DNA of 64,000 nt, taken from an uncultured Sphingopyxis sp. GTDB lineage: Bacteria > Pseudomonadota > Alphaproteobacteria > Sphingomonadales > Sphingomonadaceae. Position numbers and translations under genes: made by a program. The stretch lies in the NCBI RefSeq assembly GCF_900078365.1, contig NZ_LT598653.1, positions 2,418,001 through 2,482,000 of the forward strand, in the 5' to 3' direction. The stretch's first letter is position 1. The number at the start of each line of letters is the position of its first letter. Shown here piece by piece: positions 8,985 through 17,347 of the stretch. A model generated the notes under the pieces. It had not been told where the DNA came from, did no database searches, and was given only the letters and a program-made list of their open reading frames with translations.

Positions 8985-9860
8985 TTAGTGCGCGGCGACC
9001 GGCGCGCCCCAGCCGCCCCAGACATAGACGATGATGAAGAGGAACAGCCACACGACGTCGACGAAGTGCCAGTACCAGGCCGCGGCCTCGAAGCCGAAAT
9101 GCTGCTGCGGCGTGAAATGGCCCTTATAGGCGCGCACGAGGCAGACGATCAGGAAGATCGTGCCGACGAGGACGTGGAAGCCGTGAAAACCCGTCGCCAT
9201 GTAGAAGGCCGAGCTATAGTTGCTCTGCCCGAAGCCGAAGGGCGCGTGGGCATATTCATAAGCCTGGATCGTCGAGAAGACGACGCCGAGGATGATCGTC
9301 AGCCACAGGCCCTTCTTCAGGCCTTCGCGGTCGCCGTGAATCAGCGAATGGTGCGCCCAGGTGATCGTCGTGCCCGAGCAGAGCAGGATCAGCGTGTTGA
9401 GCAAGGGCAGCGAGAAGGCGTCGATGACTTCGATGCCCTTCGGCGGCCACATGGTTATCGCGTCGGCGCCGTCCTGGCCGAAGAGCGACGTCACCGCGCC
9501 CTCGGCATATTCGATCGGCACGGGGAAGAGCGAGAAGTCGAACCAGGCCCAGAACCAGCCGACGAAGAACATCACTTCCGACGCGATGAACAGGATCATG
9601 CCATAGCGCAGGTGGAGCTGGACGACCGGGGTGTGGTCGCCGGCATGCGCTTCGTTGATGACGTCCGACCACCAGCTGAAGAAGGTCGCGATCACGCCCA
9701 TGAAGCCGAGGCCGAGGACCCATTTGCCGATGCCGCCGAAATGGTCGGTGTGCATCGCCATGACGAGCCCGAAGAACATCACGAGCGCAGCGACCGAGCC
9801 GATCAGCGGCCAGACGCTGGGATTTACGAGGTGATAGTCATGATGTTTGGCACCGGACAT
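8985..9860 (-). CDS. ctaE: Cytochrome c oxidase subunit III
   Basis: The 291-aa polytopic membrane protein is subunit III of the aa3-type oxidase. It shows the seven-helix pattern and family blocks such as SEVMFFVGWFWAWF, GTTITWAHHSLIHGDR, and HGFHVLVGTIFLIVCLVR near the C-terminus. The ATG at 9860 (MSGAKHHDYHLVNPSVWP) gives the usual subunit III N-terminus; the frame continues upstream without support. Confidence 0.97.
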   Translation of the reverse strand: MSGAKHHDYHLVNPSVWPLIGSVAALVMFFGLVMAMHTDHFGGIGKWVLGLGFMGVIATFFSWWSDVINEAHAGDHTPVVQLHLRYGMILFIASEVMFFVGWFWAWFDFSLFPVPIEYAEGAVTSLFGQDGADAITMWPPKGIEVIDAFSLPLLNTLILLCSGTTITWAHHSLIHGDREGLKKGLWLTIILGVVFSTIQAYEYAHAPFGFGQSNYSSAFYMATGFHGFHVLVGTIFLIVCLVRAYKGHFTPQQHFGFEAAAWYWHFVDVVWLFLFIIVYVWGGWGAPVAAH

Positions 9861-9940
9861 GGCGTGTTTCCCGTTTTTTGCAGCCCCGGCATGACGATTC
9901 CCCATCATCCGCCGGCCTTGTTAGACTCTTGCTCGCGGCC

Positions 9941-10501
9941 TTAGCTCGCCTTTTTATCCCCGTCTACAGGATGGAAGGTGTAGCTGAGGGTGATTTCCTG
10001 CACGTCGCGCGCGTCGGGGTCGTCCTTGATCTTGGGATCGACGAAGAACAGCACCGGCATGCGCATCTGCTGCCCCGGTTCCAGCCGTTGCTGGGTGAAG
10101 CAGAAGCATTGGATCTTGGTGAAATATTTGCCGGCCTGATCGGGCGTGACGTTGAAGCTCGCGGTCCCGACGACGGGCTCGGCCGAATTATTCTCGGCGA
10201 TGAAGATCGCCATGTCGCGCGCGCCGATGCTGACGGTGTCGGTCGGATGCTCGGGATAGAATTTCCACGGCAGGTTCGGCGAGACATTGGCGTCGAAGCG
10301 CACCGAGATCGTGTCCGAAAGGATTTCCGGCTCCGCCGCCGCGGCGACGGGGTCGTAGCGCTGCGTCGTGCCGCCGAAACCGGTCACGCGGCAGAAGAGA
10401 TTGTAGAGCGGCACCGCCGCGAAGCCGAGGCCCACCATCGCGAGCGCGAGCAGCGCGGCGAGGCTGGCGGTCTTCGCGTTGGGGGACAGGCGGCCGATCA
10501 T
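9941..10501 (-). CDS. ctaG: Cox11/CtaG copper chaperone for CuB
   Basis: The 186-aa protein delivers copper to the CuB site of subunit I. It has one N-terminal transmembrane helix (TASLAALLALAMVGLGFAAVP), a YNLFCRVTGFGG segment, and the copper-binding CFCFTQQ motif in a periplasmic immunoglobulin-like domain that ends in ITLSYTFHPV. The start ATG at 10501 overlaps the stop of the preceding 49-aa gene (ATGA). Confidence 0.96.
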   Translation of the reverse strand: MIGRLSPNAKTASLAALLALAMVGLGFAAVPLYNLFCRVTGFGGTTQRYDPVAAAAEPEILSDTISVRFDANVSPNLPWKFYPEHPTDTVSIGARDMAIFIAENNSAEPVVGTASFNVTPDQAGKYFTKIQCFCFTQQRLEPGQQMRMPVLFFVDPKIKDDPDARDVQEITLSYTFHPVDGDKKAS

Positions 10502-10647
10502 GCGAAAATCTGCATCTTGGCGATGGTGATGAAGAAAAACAGGATCGCGAGCGCGCCGAGCATCCACGCCATCATATTGGCGCGGCTGCGCTGGCGGCGG
10601 CGGTATTCGGCCTCATCGAAGGGCTCTTGGGTCGGTTCGTCGGTCAT
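10498..10647 (-). CDS. Small membrane protein of the oxidase cluster
   Basis: This 49-aa single-helix protein starts MTDEPTQEPFDEAEYRRR. It has an acidic then basic N-terminus and a helix (MMAWMLGALAILFFFITIA) near the C-terminus. The ATG overlaps the ctaB stop and its stop overlaps the ctaG start, both as ATGA, so it is translationally coupled on each side. Small proteins of this shape between ctaB and ctaG are known in alphaproteobacteria (CoxF-like), with no clear function; an assembly role is inferred from position. Confidence 0.8.
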   Translation of the reverse strand: MTDEPTQEPFDEAEYRRRQRSRANMMAWMLGALAILFFFITIAKMQIFA

Positions 10648-11555
10648 AGCGGCCACCAGTGATCGGCGACGACGGCGCCGAAAAGAATGAAGAGATAGGC
10701 GATCGAATAAGCGAACAGCCGCTTTTCGGGCTGCATCCTGTCGCCCTCGCCCGTGCGGCGCGTACCGACCTGGATCGACAGCAGCACGAAGACGGCCGAG
10801 AGGATCACCGCGGTCCAGCCGTAAAGCGCGCCGGTGTAGCCGAGCGGCCACGGCGCGATCGCGCCGATCGCCATGATGATCGCATAGAAAAGGATCTGGC
10901 GCCGTGTCGATTGCTCGCCCGCGACGACCGGCATCATCGGAATGCCCGCGGCGGCATAGTCCGACCGCACGAACAGCGCGAGCGCCCAGAAATGCGGCGG
11001 GGTCCACAGGAAGATGAGCAGGAAGAGCAGCACCGGCAGCGGCGCGACCGATCCCGTCGCGGCGACCCAGCCGATCAGCGGCGGAAAGGCGCCCGCCGCG
11101 CCGCCGATGACGATATTCTGCGGCGTCCGCGGCTTCAGCCACATCGTATAGACAAAGACGTAGAAGAGGATCGAGGCGGCGAGCAGCAAGGTCGCCTGCC
11201 AGTTCGACGCGAACAGCATCAGGAACAGCGAAAAGGCCGCAAGCCCGACGCCGAACTGCAATGCGGTCTGGCGGCCGAGACGTCCCGCGGGAAGCGGCCG
11301 CCCGGCGGTGCGCTTCATCTTCGCGTCGAGCCCCGCCTCATACCATTGGTTGAGCGCGCCCGACGCGCCCGCGCCCAGTGCGATCGCGAGGATCGACGAA
11401 AAGGCGAGCACCGGATGCACCTCGCCCGGCGCCGCGAGCAGCCCGCACAGCGCGGTGAACACCACCAGCGACATGACGCGCGGCTTGGTCAGCGCGAACA
11501 GGTCGCGCCAGTCGGCGGGGAGCGCCGTTTCGCCATGGGTCAGGCTCTGCGCCAT
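10644..11555 (-). CDS. ctaB: Protoheme IX farnesyltransferase (heme O synthase)
   Basis: The 303-aa UbiA-superfamily membrane enzyme attaches farnesyl to heme b to make heme O, the precursor of heme a. The substrate-binding block reads NQWYEAGLDAKMKRTAGRPL, the expected N...D..MxRTxxRPLP motif. Helices alternate with loops through to the C-terminus. The ATG at 11555 starts MAQSLTHGE; the frame upstream has no support. Confidence 0.96.
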   Translation of the reverse strand: MAQSLTHGETALPADWRDLFALTKPRVMSLVVFTALCGLLAAPGEVHPVLAFSSILAIALGAGASGALNQWYEAGLDAKMKRTAGRPLPAGRLGRQTALQFGVGLAAFSLFLMLFASNWQATLLLAASILFYVFVYTMWLKPRTPQNIVIGGAAGAFPPLIGWVAATGSVAPLPVLLFLLIFLWTPPHFWALALFVRSDYAAAGIPMMPVVAGEQSTRRQILFYAIIMAIGAIAPWPLGYTGALYGWTAVILSAVFVLLSIQVGTRRTGEGDRMQPEKRLFAYSIAYLFILFGAVVADHWWPL

Positions 11556-11613
11556 GTTTACTCCAGCCCGAAAATCATGCGCCCCCTGCCGTCGCGGCAG
11601 GGGGCAGCACAAA

Positions 11614-13287
11614 TCAGGCGATACGCGGCAGTTCGTTGAACTGGTGGAACGGCGGCGGGCTCGACAGCGTCCATTCGAGCGTCGTCGCGCCTTCGCCCCA
11701 CGGATTGTCCGCGGCCTTCTTGCCCGCGGCCAGCGACCACAGGATGTTCGCGAAGAAGATCAGCACGCCGACGCCCATGATCACATAGCCATAGGACGAG
11801 ATCAGGTGCCAGAAGGCATAGGCTTCCGCATAGTCGGGATAGCGGCGCGGCATGCCCTGCTGGCCCAGGAAGTGCTGGGGGAAGAACAGGACGTTCACGC
11901 CGATGAAGAAGATCCAGAAGTGCAGCTGGCCCAGGAACTCGCTGTACATCCGGCCCGACATCTTCGGGAACCAGTAATAGAAGCCAGCGAAGAGCGAGAA
12001 GACCGCGCCCAGCGACAGCACATAGTGGAAGTGCGCGACGACATAATAGGTGTCGTGCAGGTTGGTGTCGACGCCGCCGTTGGCGAGCACGACGCCAGTC
12101 ACGCCGCCGACGGTGAACATGAAGATGAAGCCAAGCGACCAGACCATCGGGGTCTTGAAGCTCATCGAACCGCCCCACATCGTCGCGATCCAGCTGAAGA
12201 TCTTGATGCCTGTCGGGACCGCGATGACCATCGTCGCCGCGGTGAAATACATCTTCAGGTTCACGCTCATGCCGACGGTGAACATGTGGTGCGCCCACAC
12301 AATGAAAGACACGACGGCGATCGCGACCATGGCGTACGCCATGCCGAGATAGCCGAACACCGGCTTGCGGCTGAAGGTCGAGATGATCTGGCTGACGATG
12401 CCGAAGCCCGGCAGGATCATGATGTACACTTCGGGGTGGCCGAAGAACCAGAAGAGATGCTGATAGAGGACGGGATCGCCGCCGCCCGCCGCATCATAGA
12501 AGGTGGTGCCGAAGTTGCGGTCGGTCAGCAGCATGGTGATCGCCGCGGCGAGCACCGGCAGCGCGAGCAGCAGCAGGAAGGCGGTGACGAGCACCGACCA
12601 CACGAACAGCGGCATCTTGTGCAGCGTCATGCCCGGCGCGCGCATGTTGAAGATGGTGGTGATGAAGTTGATCGCCCCGAGGATCGACGCCGCGCCCGCG
12701 AGGTGGAGCGAGAAGATCACCATATCGACCGAGGGTCCGGCCGAGCCGCTGGTCGACAGCGGCGCATAGACCGTCCAGCCGGTGCCGGCGCCAAGCCCGC
12801 TGCCGCCGGGAACGAACATCGACCCGACGAGCATGAAGAAGGCGACGAAGGTCAGCCAGAAGGAGACGTTGTTCATCCGCGGAAAGGCCATGTCGGGCGC
12901 GCCGATCATCAGCGGCACGAACCAGTTGCCGAAGCCGCCGATCATCGCGGGCATGACCATGAAGAACACCATGATCAGGCCGTGCGCAGTGATCATCACG
13001 TTCCAGAAATGCTTGCCCTGCACCTCGCCCGCCGAGGCGTCGAAGAATTGCGCCCAGCCGGTCAGATACTGGACGCCGGGATGCGCGAGTTCGAGACGCA
13101 TCATGCCCGAAAGCACACCGCCGACGATGCCGGCGACGATCGCGAAGATCAGATAGAGGGTGCCGATGTCCTTGTGGTTCGTCGACATGAACCAGCGGAC
13201 GAAAAAGCCCGGCGTGTCGTGGTCGTGGTCATCATGCGCGTGATCGGCGTGGCCGTGCGCGGGTGCAGTCGCTGCAATATCGGTCAT
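11614..13287 (-). CDS. ctaD: Cytochrome c oxidase subunit I
   Basis: The 557-aa catalytic subunit holds heme a and the heme a3-CuB centre. Visible ligands and channels: the MITAHGLIMVFFMVMP helix with a heme a histidine; the FFGHPEVYI helix with the His-Tyr crosslink and the glutamate of type A1 oxidases; the VWAHHMFTVG CuB histidines; and HFHYVLSLGAVFS with the heme a3/a ligands. The sequence is full length and intact. It follows ctaC by 15 bp. Confidence 0.99.
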   Translation of the reverse strand: MTDIAATAPAHGHADHAHDDHDHDTPGFFVRWFMSTNHKDIGTLYLIFAIVAGIVGGVLSGMMRLELAHPGVQYLTGWAQFFDASAGEVQGKHFWNVMITAHGLIMVFFMVMPAMIGGFGNWFVPLMIGAPDMAFPRMNNVSFWLTFVAFFMLVGSMFVPGGSGLGAGTGWTVYAPLSTSGSAGPSVDMVIFSLHLAGAASILGAINFITTIFNMRAPGMTLHKMPLFVWSVLVTAFLLLLALPVLAAAITMLLTDRNFGTTFYDAAGGGDPVLYQHLFWFFGHPEVYIMILPGFGIVSQIISTFSRKPVFGYLGMAYAMVAIAVVSFIVWAHHMFTVGMSVNLKMYFTAATMVIAVPTGIKIFSWIATMWGGSMSFKTPMVWSLGFIFMFTVGGVTGVVLANGGVDTNLHDTYYVVAHFHYVLSLGAVFSLFAGFYYWFPKMSGRMYSEFLGQLHFWIFFIGVNVLFFPQHFLGQQGMPRRYPDYAEAYAFWHLISSYGYVIMGVGVLIFFANILWSLAAGKKAADNPWGEGATTLEWTLSSPPPFHQFNELPRIA

Positions 13288-13302
13288 CTGTCGGACCCCT
13301 TG

Positions 13303-14346
13303 TTAATTCTTGGCGGCCGGCGCGGCGGCGGGAGCCGCTGCGGGCGCAATTTCGGGTGCGGCTTGGGCGGGGGCGGCAGGCGCCGGCGCGGCGGCGGACG
13401 CGGCCTCCGGACCGGCAGGGTTGCCGCCCTTCGAACGGACCCACGCTTCCCACTTGTCGACCGGCAGCACTTCAACGGCGATCGGCATATAGCCGTGATC
13501 GACGCCGCACAGTTCCGAACACTGGCCGTAATAAACGCCGACCTTGTTCGCGGTGAAGGTCGTTTCGTTGGCGCGGCCAGGGACCGCGTCCATCTTGGTC
13601 CAAAAGGCGGGAACCGCGAAGCTGTGGATCACGTCGGCGCCGGTGATGATCAGCTTCACCTGGCGGCCGACGGGAACGACCATGCGGTTGTCGACGGCGA
13701 GGTGATAGGGCTCGCCGGCGGCTTTGGCCTTGTCCTCGGGCAGCATCTTCGAGACATATTCGCCGATGCCCTGGTCGGGATAGGCATAGCCCCAATACCA
13801 TTGATAGCCGGTGACCTTGATCGTCAGCGCGTCCTTCTTCGGCGGTTCATATTGCGCCGCGAGCAGGCGGATCGACGGCACCGCGATCACCGCGAGGATC
13901 AGCACCGGAATCGCGGTCCAGATGATCTCGATGAAAGTGTTGTGCGTCGTCTTCGACGGCACCGGGTTCGCCCTGGCGCGATAGCGATACATCACCCAGA
14001 GCAGAAGGCCGAGGACAAGCAGCGTGATGAACGTGATCACCGGCAGCAGGATGACATGGTTGAAGAAATAGGCCTGCTCGCCGATCGGGCTGACCTGCGG
14101 CTGGAAATCGATGCCCGCATCGACCGGCTGGCCGACGCCGGGGGTCGGCTTCATCGGGACATAGGCCGCATCGCCGGCCGGCGCCGCGGTCGGAGCCGCC
14201 GCATCGGTGGCGGCCGGAGCCGGATTCGCCGGAGCCGTTGCCGCGGGTGCTTCGGCCGGAACCGCAGCCGGTGCCTGCGCATGGCCGGCGCCCATCGCGC
14301 CGAACGACAAAGCCGCCGCAATTACAAGGGATTTCAAGCTCTTCAT
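13303..14346 (-). CDS. ctaC: Cytochrome c oxidase subunit II
   Basis: The 347-aa protein receives electrons from cytochrome c at its CuA centre. It has a signal peptide (ending AGHAQA), two transmembrane helices (around residues 85-150) and the CuA site VYYGQCSELCGVDHGYMPIAV with both cysteines, the histidine and the methionine. Oddities are an Ala/Pro-rich insert of about 45 residues after the signal peptide and a similar 40-residue Ala/Pro tail, which make it longer than the core family. It is the first gene of the oxidase cluster; its promoter should lie in the 231-bp gap before pyrE. Confidence 0.98.
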   Translation of the reverse strand: MKSLKSLVIAAALSFGAMGAGHAQAPAAVPAEAPAATAPANPAPAATDAAAPTAAPAGDAAYVPMKPTPGVGQPVDAGIDFQPQVSPIGEQAYFFNHVILLPVITFITLLVLGLLLWVMYRYRARANPVPSKTTHNTFIEIIWTAIPVLILAVIAVPSIRLLAAQYEPPKKDALTIKVTGYQWYWGYAYPDQGIGEYVSKMLPEDKAKAAGEPYHLAVDNRMVVPVGRQVKLIITGADVIHSFAVPAFWTKMDAVPGRANETTFTANKVGVYYGQCSELCGVDHGYMPIAVEVLPVDKWEAWVRSKGGNPAGPEAASAAAPAPAAPAQAAPEIAPAAAPAAAPAAKN

Positions 14347-14577
14347 AAGGATAGTGCCGCCCGTTGCCTGTTGTATTTATGATGGTCCAGCCTGCCCTTC
14401 CCCGCTGCCGGACATACACCCGCGCAGCCATCGGACAGGCTGAATCTCGCGGGCGCTATAGACCCGCTTGCCGCTTGCCTCAAGCATCTCTAACACTATT
14501 TTGCGGCTGGCAAATCTTCGCCGCGCAAACCCGCTCGCCCGCCAAGGGCGGCACACAGGACAAAAGAATAATCCTCC

Positions 14578-15165
14578 ATGACCGACGATGAAATCCTGGC
14601 CGAATTCCGTGCCGCCGACGCCTTGCTCCAGGGCCATTTCCTTCTCTCCTCGGGCCGCCACAGCGAATATTATCTGCAATGCGCGCGCGTGCTGATGGAT
14701 ACCGAGCGTGCCGGACGCCTCGCCGCCGCGCTCGCGGCGAAGCTGCCGCGCGACCTGCGCCAGGCGATCGACATCGTCGTCTCGCCCGCGATGGGCGGCG
14801 TCATCATCGGCCATGAAATGGGCCGCGCGCTCGGCAAGCCCGCGATCTTCGTCGAGCGTCCGACCGGCACCTTCGAACTGCGCCGCGGCTTCGCCATCGA
14901 TCCCGGCGCGAAGGTGCTGATGGTCGAGGATGTCGTCACCACCGGCCTGTCGTCGCGCGAGGCGATGGAGGCGGTGCGCGCCGCGGGCGGCGAGGTGATC
15001 GCCGAAGCCGCGCTGGTCGACCGCTCGGCGGGCAGCGTCGAGCTCGGCGTGCCCTTCTATCCGCTCGTCGCGATCAATTTCCCGACCTATGCCGCCGACG
15101 AACTGCCCCCCGAACTCGCGGGCACCGAGGCGGTGAAGCCCGGCAGCCGGAGCAAGGCGGCTTGA
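14578..15165 (+). CDS. pyrE: Orotate phosphoribosyltransferase
   Basis: The 195-aa enzyme joins orotate and PRPP to form OMP in pyrimidine synthesis. The PRPP-binding signature is VLMVEDVVTTGLSS, and the N-terminal FLLSSGRHSEYYLQ block matches the PyrE subgroup of alphaproteobacteria. Its stop codon overlaps the TTG start of pdxJ. The window also has pyrC at 45.8 kb. Confidence 0.96.
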   Translation: MTDDEILAEFRAADALLQGHFLLSSGRHSEYYLQCARVLMDTERAGRLAAALAAKLPRDLRQAIDIVVSPAMGGVIIGHEMGRALGKPAIFVERPTGTFELRRGFAIDPGAKVLMVEDVVTTGLSSREAMEAVRAAGGEVIAEAALVDRSAGSVELGVPFYPLVAINFPTYAADELPPELAGTEAVKPGSRSKAA

Positions 15166-15905
15166 CCGGCCCCTCCCCCTCGCGCCTGCGGCTCGGCGTC
15201 AACATCGACCATGTCGCGACGATCCGCAACGCGCGCGGGGGCGAGCATCCCGACCCGGTGCGCGCGGCCGAGATCGTCGCGGCGGTCGGCGGCGACGGCA
15301 TCACCGCGCATCTGCGCGAGGACCGGCGCCATATCCGCGACGACGATCTCGCGCGCATCCAGGCCGCGACCGACCTGCCGCTCAATCTCGAAATGGCGGC
15401 GACCGACGAAATGCTCGCGATCGCGCTGCGCCACAAACCGCACGCCGCGTGCATTGTCCCCGAAAAGCGCGAGGAGCGCACGACCGAGGGCGGGCTCGAC
15501 GCCGCGGGGCAGCACAATCACCTCGCGCCCATCGTTTCCCGGCTGAACGACGCAGGCATCCGCGTCAGCCTGTTCATCGAACCCGACCCGCGCCAGATCG
15601 AGGCGGCGATGCGCCTTCGCGCGCCCGTGGTCGAATTCCACACCGGCCGCTATGCGCATGTCGAGGGCGAGGAACGCGCCAAGGAACTCCGCCGCCTCGC
15701 CGACGCCGCCGCGCTCGCGTGGAAGAATGGCATCGAACCGCACGCGGGCCACGGCCTCACCTATGACAATGTCGTCCCCGTCGCCGCGATCCCGCAGCTC
15801 GCCGAGCTCAACATCGGCCATTATCTGATCGGCGAGGCGATCTTCACCGGCCTCGAAGATGCTGTGCGGCGGATGCGCGATCTGATGGACGAGGCGCGAG
15901 GGTGA
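15162..15905 (+). CDS. pdxJ: Pyridoxine 5'-phosphate synthase
   Basis: The 247-aa TIM-barrel enzyme closes the pyridoxine ring in vitamin B6 synthesis. Family blocks are RLGVNIDHVATIRNARGG at the N-terminus, DGITAHLREDRRHI, EFHTGRYAH and HAGHGLTYDN. The start is TTG at 15162, overlapping the pyrE stop (TTGA); no ATG lies nearby in frame, so translational coupling to pyrE is likely. Confidence 0.96.
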   Translation: MTGPSPSRLRLGVNIDHVATIRNARGGEHPDPVRAAEIVAAVGGDGITAHLREDRRHIRDDDLARIQAATDLPLNLEMAATDEMLAIALRHKPHAACIVPEKREERTTEGGLDAAGQHNHLAPIVSRLNDAGIRVSLFIEPDPRQIEAAMRLRAPVVEFHTGRYAHVEGEERAKELRRLADAAALAWKNGIEPHAGHGLTYDNVVPVAAIPQLAELNIGHYLIGEAIFTGLEDAVRRMRDLMDEARG

Positions 15906-15921
15906 GCATGAAGGTGCTTCC

Positions 15922-16071
15922 CATGAAATCCTCCCTGTGGCCGCAGGCCATGGGGAGGTGGCAGCGCGAAGCGCTGACGGAGGGGCGTTTGGCACCACGG
16001 TCACGGCCCCTCCACCATTCGCTTCGCGAACGGTCCCCCTCCCCATCGCTTCGCGACAGGGAGGATTTCAG
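15922..16071 (+). repeat. Composite inverted repeat before acpS
   Basis: The outer arms read GAAATCCTCCCTGT and its complement ACAGGGAGGATTTC. Inside lie further paired blocks (GGGGAGGTGG, CGCGAAGCG, GGAGGGGC with partners). The layout is that of a REP/BIME-type extragenic element. Its right arm ends a few bases before the acpS start and contains GGGAGG at 16059-16064, in the right place for a Shine-Dalgarno. Confidence 0.75.
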
Positions 16072-16473
16072 TTGATCATCGGCCTCGGCTCCGACCTCTG
16101 CAATATCGAGCGCATCCAGGCATCGCTCGACCGCTTCGGCGCCCGCTTCGAACAGCGCGTCTTCACCGACGTCGAGCGCGCCAAGGCCGCGCGCCGCCCC
16201 TTCACCCGCGCGGGCACCTACGCCAAGCGTTTCGCCGCCAAGGAGGCCTTCTCGAAAGCCGTCGGCACGGGCTTCAAGCGCGGCGTGTTCATGAAGGACA
16301 TCGGCGTCGTCAACGCCCCCTCGGGCGCCCCGACGCTCGCGCTCACCGGCGGCGCCGCCGAACGACTCGCGCAGATGATCCCGTCGGGATACAGCGCGCA
16401 CATCCACCTGACGCTGACCGACGACCATCCCTGGGCGCAGGCCTTCGTCATCATCGAAGCAATCAAGGACTGA
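16072..16473 (+). CDS. acpS: Holo-[acyl-carrier-protein] synthase
   Basis: The 133-aa enzyme transfers 4'-phosphopantetheine from CoA to acyl carrier protein. It starts MIIGLGSDLCNIERI, with the Mg-binding aspartate D8, and has AKRFAAKEAFSKAVGTG with the second metal-binding glutamate. The only fitting start is TTG at 16072, seven bases after GGGAGG, which lies in the arm of the upstream repeat. lepB follows after 7 bp. Confidence 0.93.
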   Translation: MIIGLGSDLCNIERIQASLDRFGARFEQRVFTDVERAKAARRPFTRAGTYAKRFAAKEAFSKAVGTGFKRGVFMKDIGVVNAPSGAPTLALTGGAAERLAQMIPSGYSAHIHLTLTDDHPWAQAFVIIEAIKD

Positions 16474-16480
16474 ACGACCA

Positions 16481-17329
16481 ATGGCGAAGCGCGGCGCGAA
16501 AAGCACGACAAAGGATGACGGCGGCTGGGGCAAGCTGATCCGCGATGTCGTGGTGATATTGCTGCTCGTGCTCGGCATTCACAGCTGCGTCGCCAAGCCC
16601 TTTTATATCCCGTCCGATTCGATGATGCCGATACTGCGCAATGGCGACCGGCTGATCGTCAGCAAATATCCCTATGGCTGGTCCTATTCGTCGGTCAGCT
16701 TCCACCTCGCCCCCAAGGTCGCGGGCCGGATCTTCGGCAAGCTGCCGCAGCGCGGCGACATCGTCGTGCTCGAACATCCGGTGACGCGCATCGACTATAT
16801 CAAGCGCGTGATCGGCCTCCCCGGCGACACGATCGCGCTCCGCAACGGCGAACTCAGCATCAACGGCAAGCCGGTGAAGCGCGAGGTTCAGCCGATGCTG
16901 TCGATCCCCGTCGATCCCAACCTGCCCGGCCCCGACAGCAGCCTGTACCGTTTCGTGAACCGCGACGCGGGCGGCAAGCCCGTGCTCGAACTGCCGATCG
17001 TCCGCGAAACTCTGCCCGGCGGCGCGAGTTTCGACACGATCGACATGGGCCCCGGCTATGCCACCGACGATTACGGTCCCGTCACCGTGCCCGCGAACCA
17101 TCTGTTCCTGATGGGCGACAACCGCGACGGCAGTGCCGACAGCCGCGTCGACACCGTCCAGAAGGGGCTCGGCGGCCCGGTCCCCTTCGACGCGATCGCC
17201 GGGCGCGCCGAGATCATCAGCTTTTCGACCGACGGAACCGCCGAATGGTATAATCCGCTGAGCTGGTTCGGCGCGCTCAGATCGGGCCGCGCGGGAACCG
17301 ATCTGCGGCCTGAACGTCAGGGCAATTAG
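16481..17329 (+). CDS. lepB: Signal peptidase I
   Basis: The 282-aa membrane protease removes signal peptides on the periplasmic side. It has one N-terminal helix (VVVILLLVLGIHSCVAKPF). The catalytic serine is S47 in IPSDSMMP, the general-base lysine is K108 in DYIKRVIGLPGD, and the C-terminal box is MGDNRDGSADSR. Gene order acpS-lepB is common in alphaproteobacteria. Confidence 0.97.
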   Translation: MAKRGAKSTTKDDGGWGKLIRDVVVILLLVLGIHSCVAKPFYIPSDSMMPILRNGDRLIVSKYPYGWSYSSVSFHLAPKVAGRIFGKLPQRGDIVVLEHPVTRIDYIKRVIGLPGDTIALRNGELSINGKPVKREVQPMLSIPVDPNLPGPDSSLYRFVNRDAGGKPVLELPIVRETLPGGASFDTIDMGPGYATDDYGPVTVPANHLFLMGDNRDGSADSRVDTVQKGLGGPVPFDAIAGRAEIISFSTDGTAEWYNPLSWFGALRSGRAGTDLRPERQGN

Positions 17330-17347
17330 AGCAACGGGGAACAGGAC

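Noticed and set aside
11308..14382. 1024-codon open frame opposite ctaB, ctaD and ctaC
   Set aside because: Antisense to three certain oxidase genes; the product is His/Arg/Asp-rich shadow sequence.
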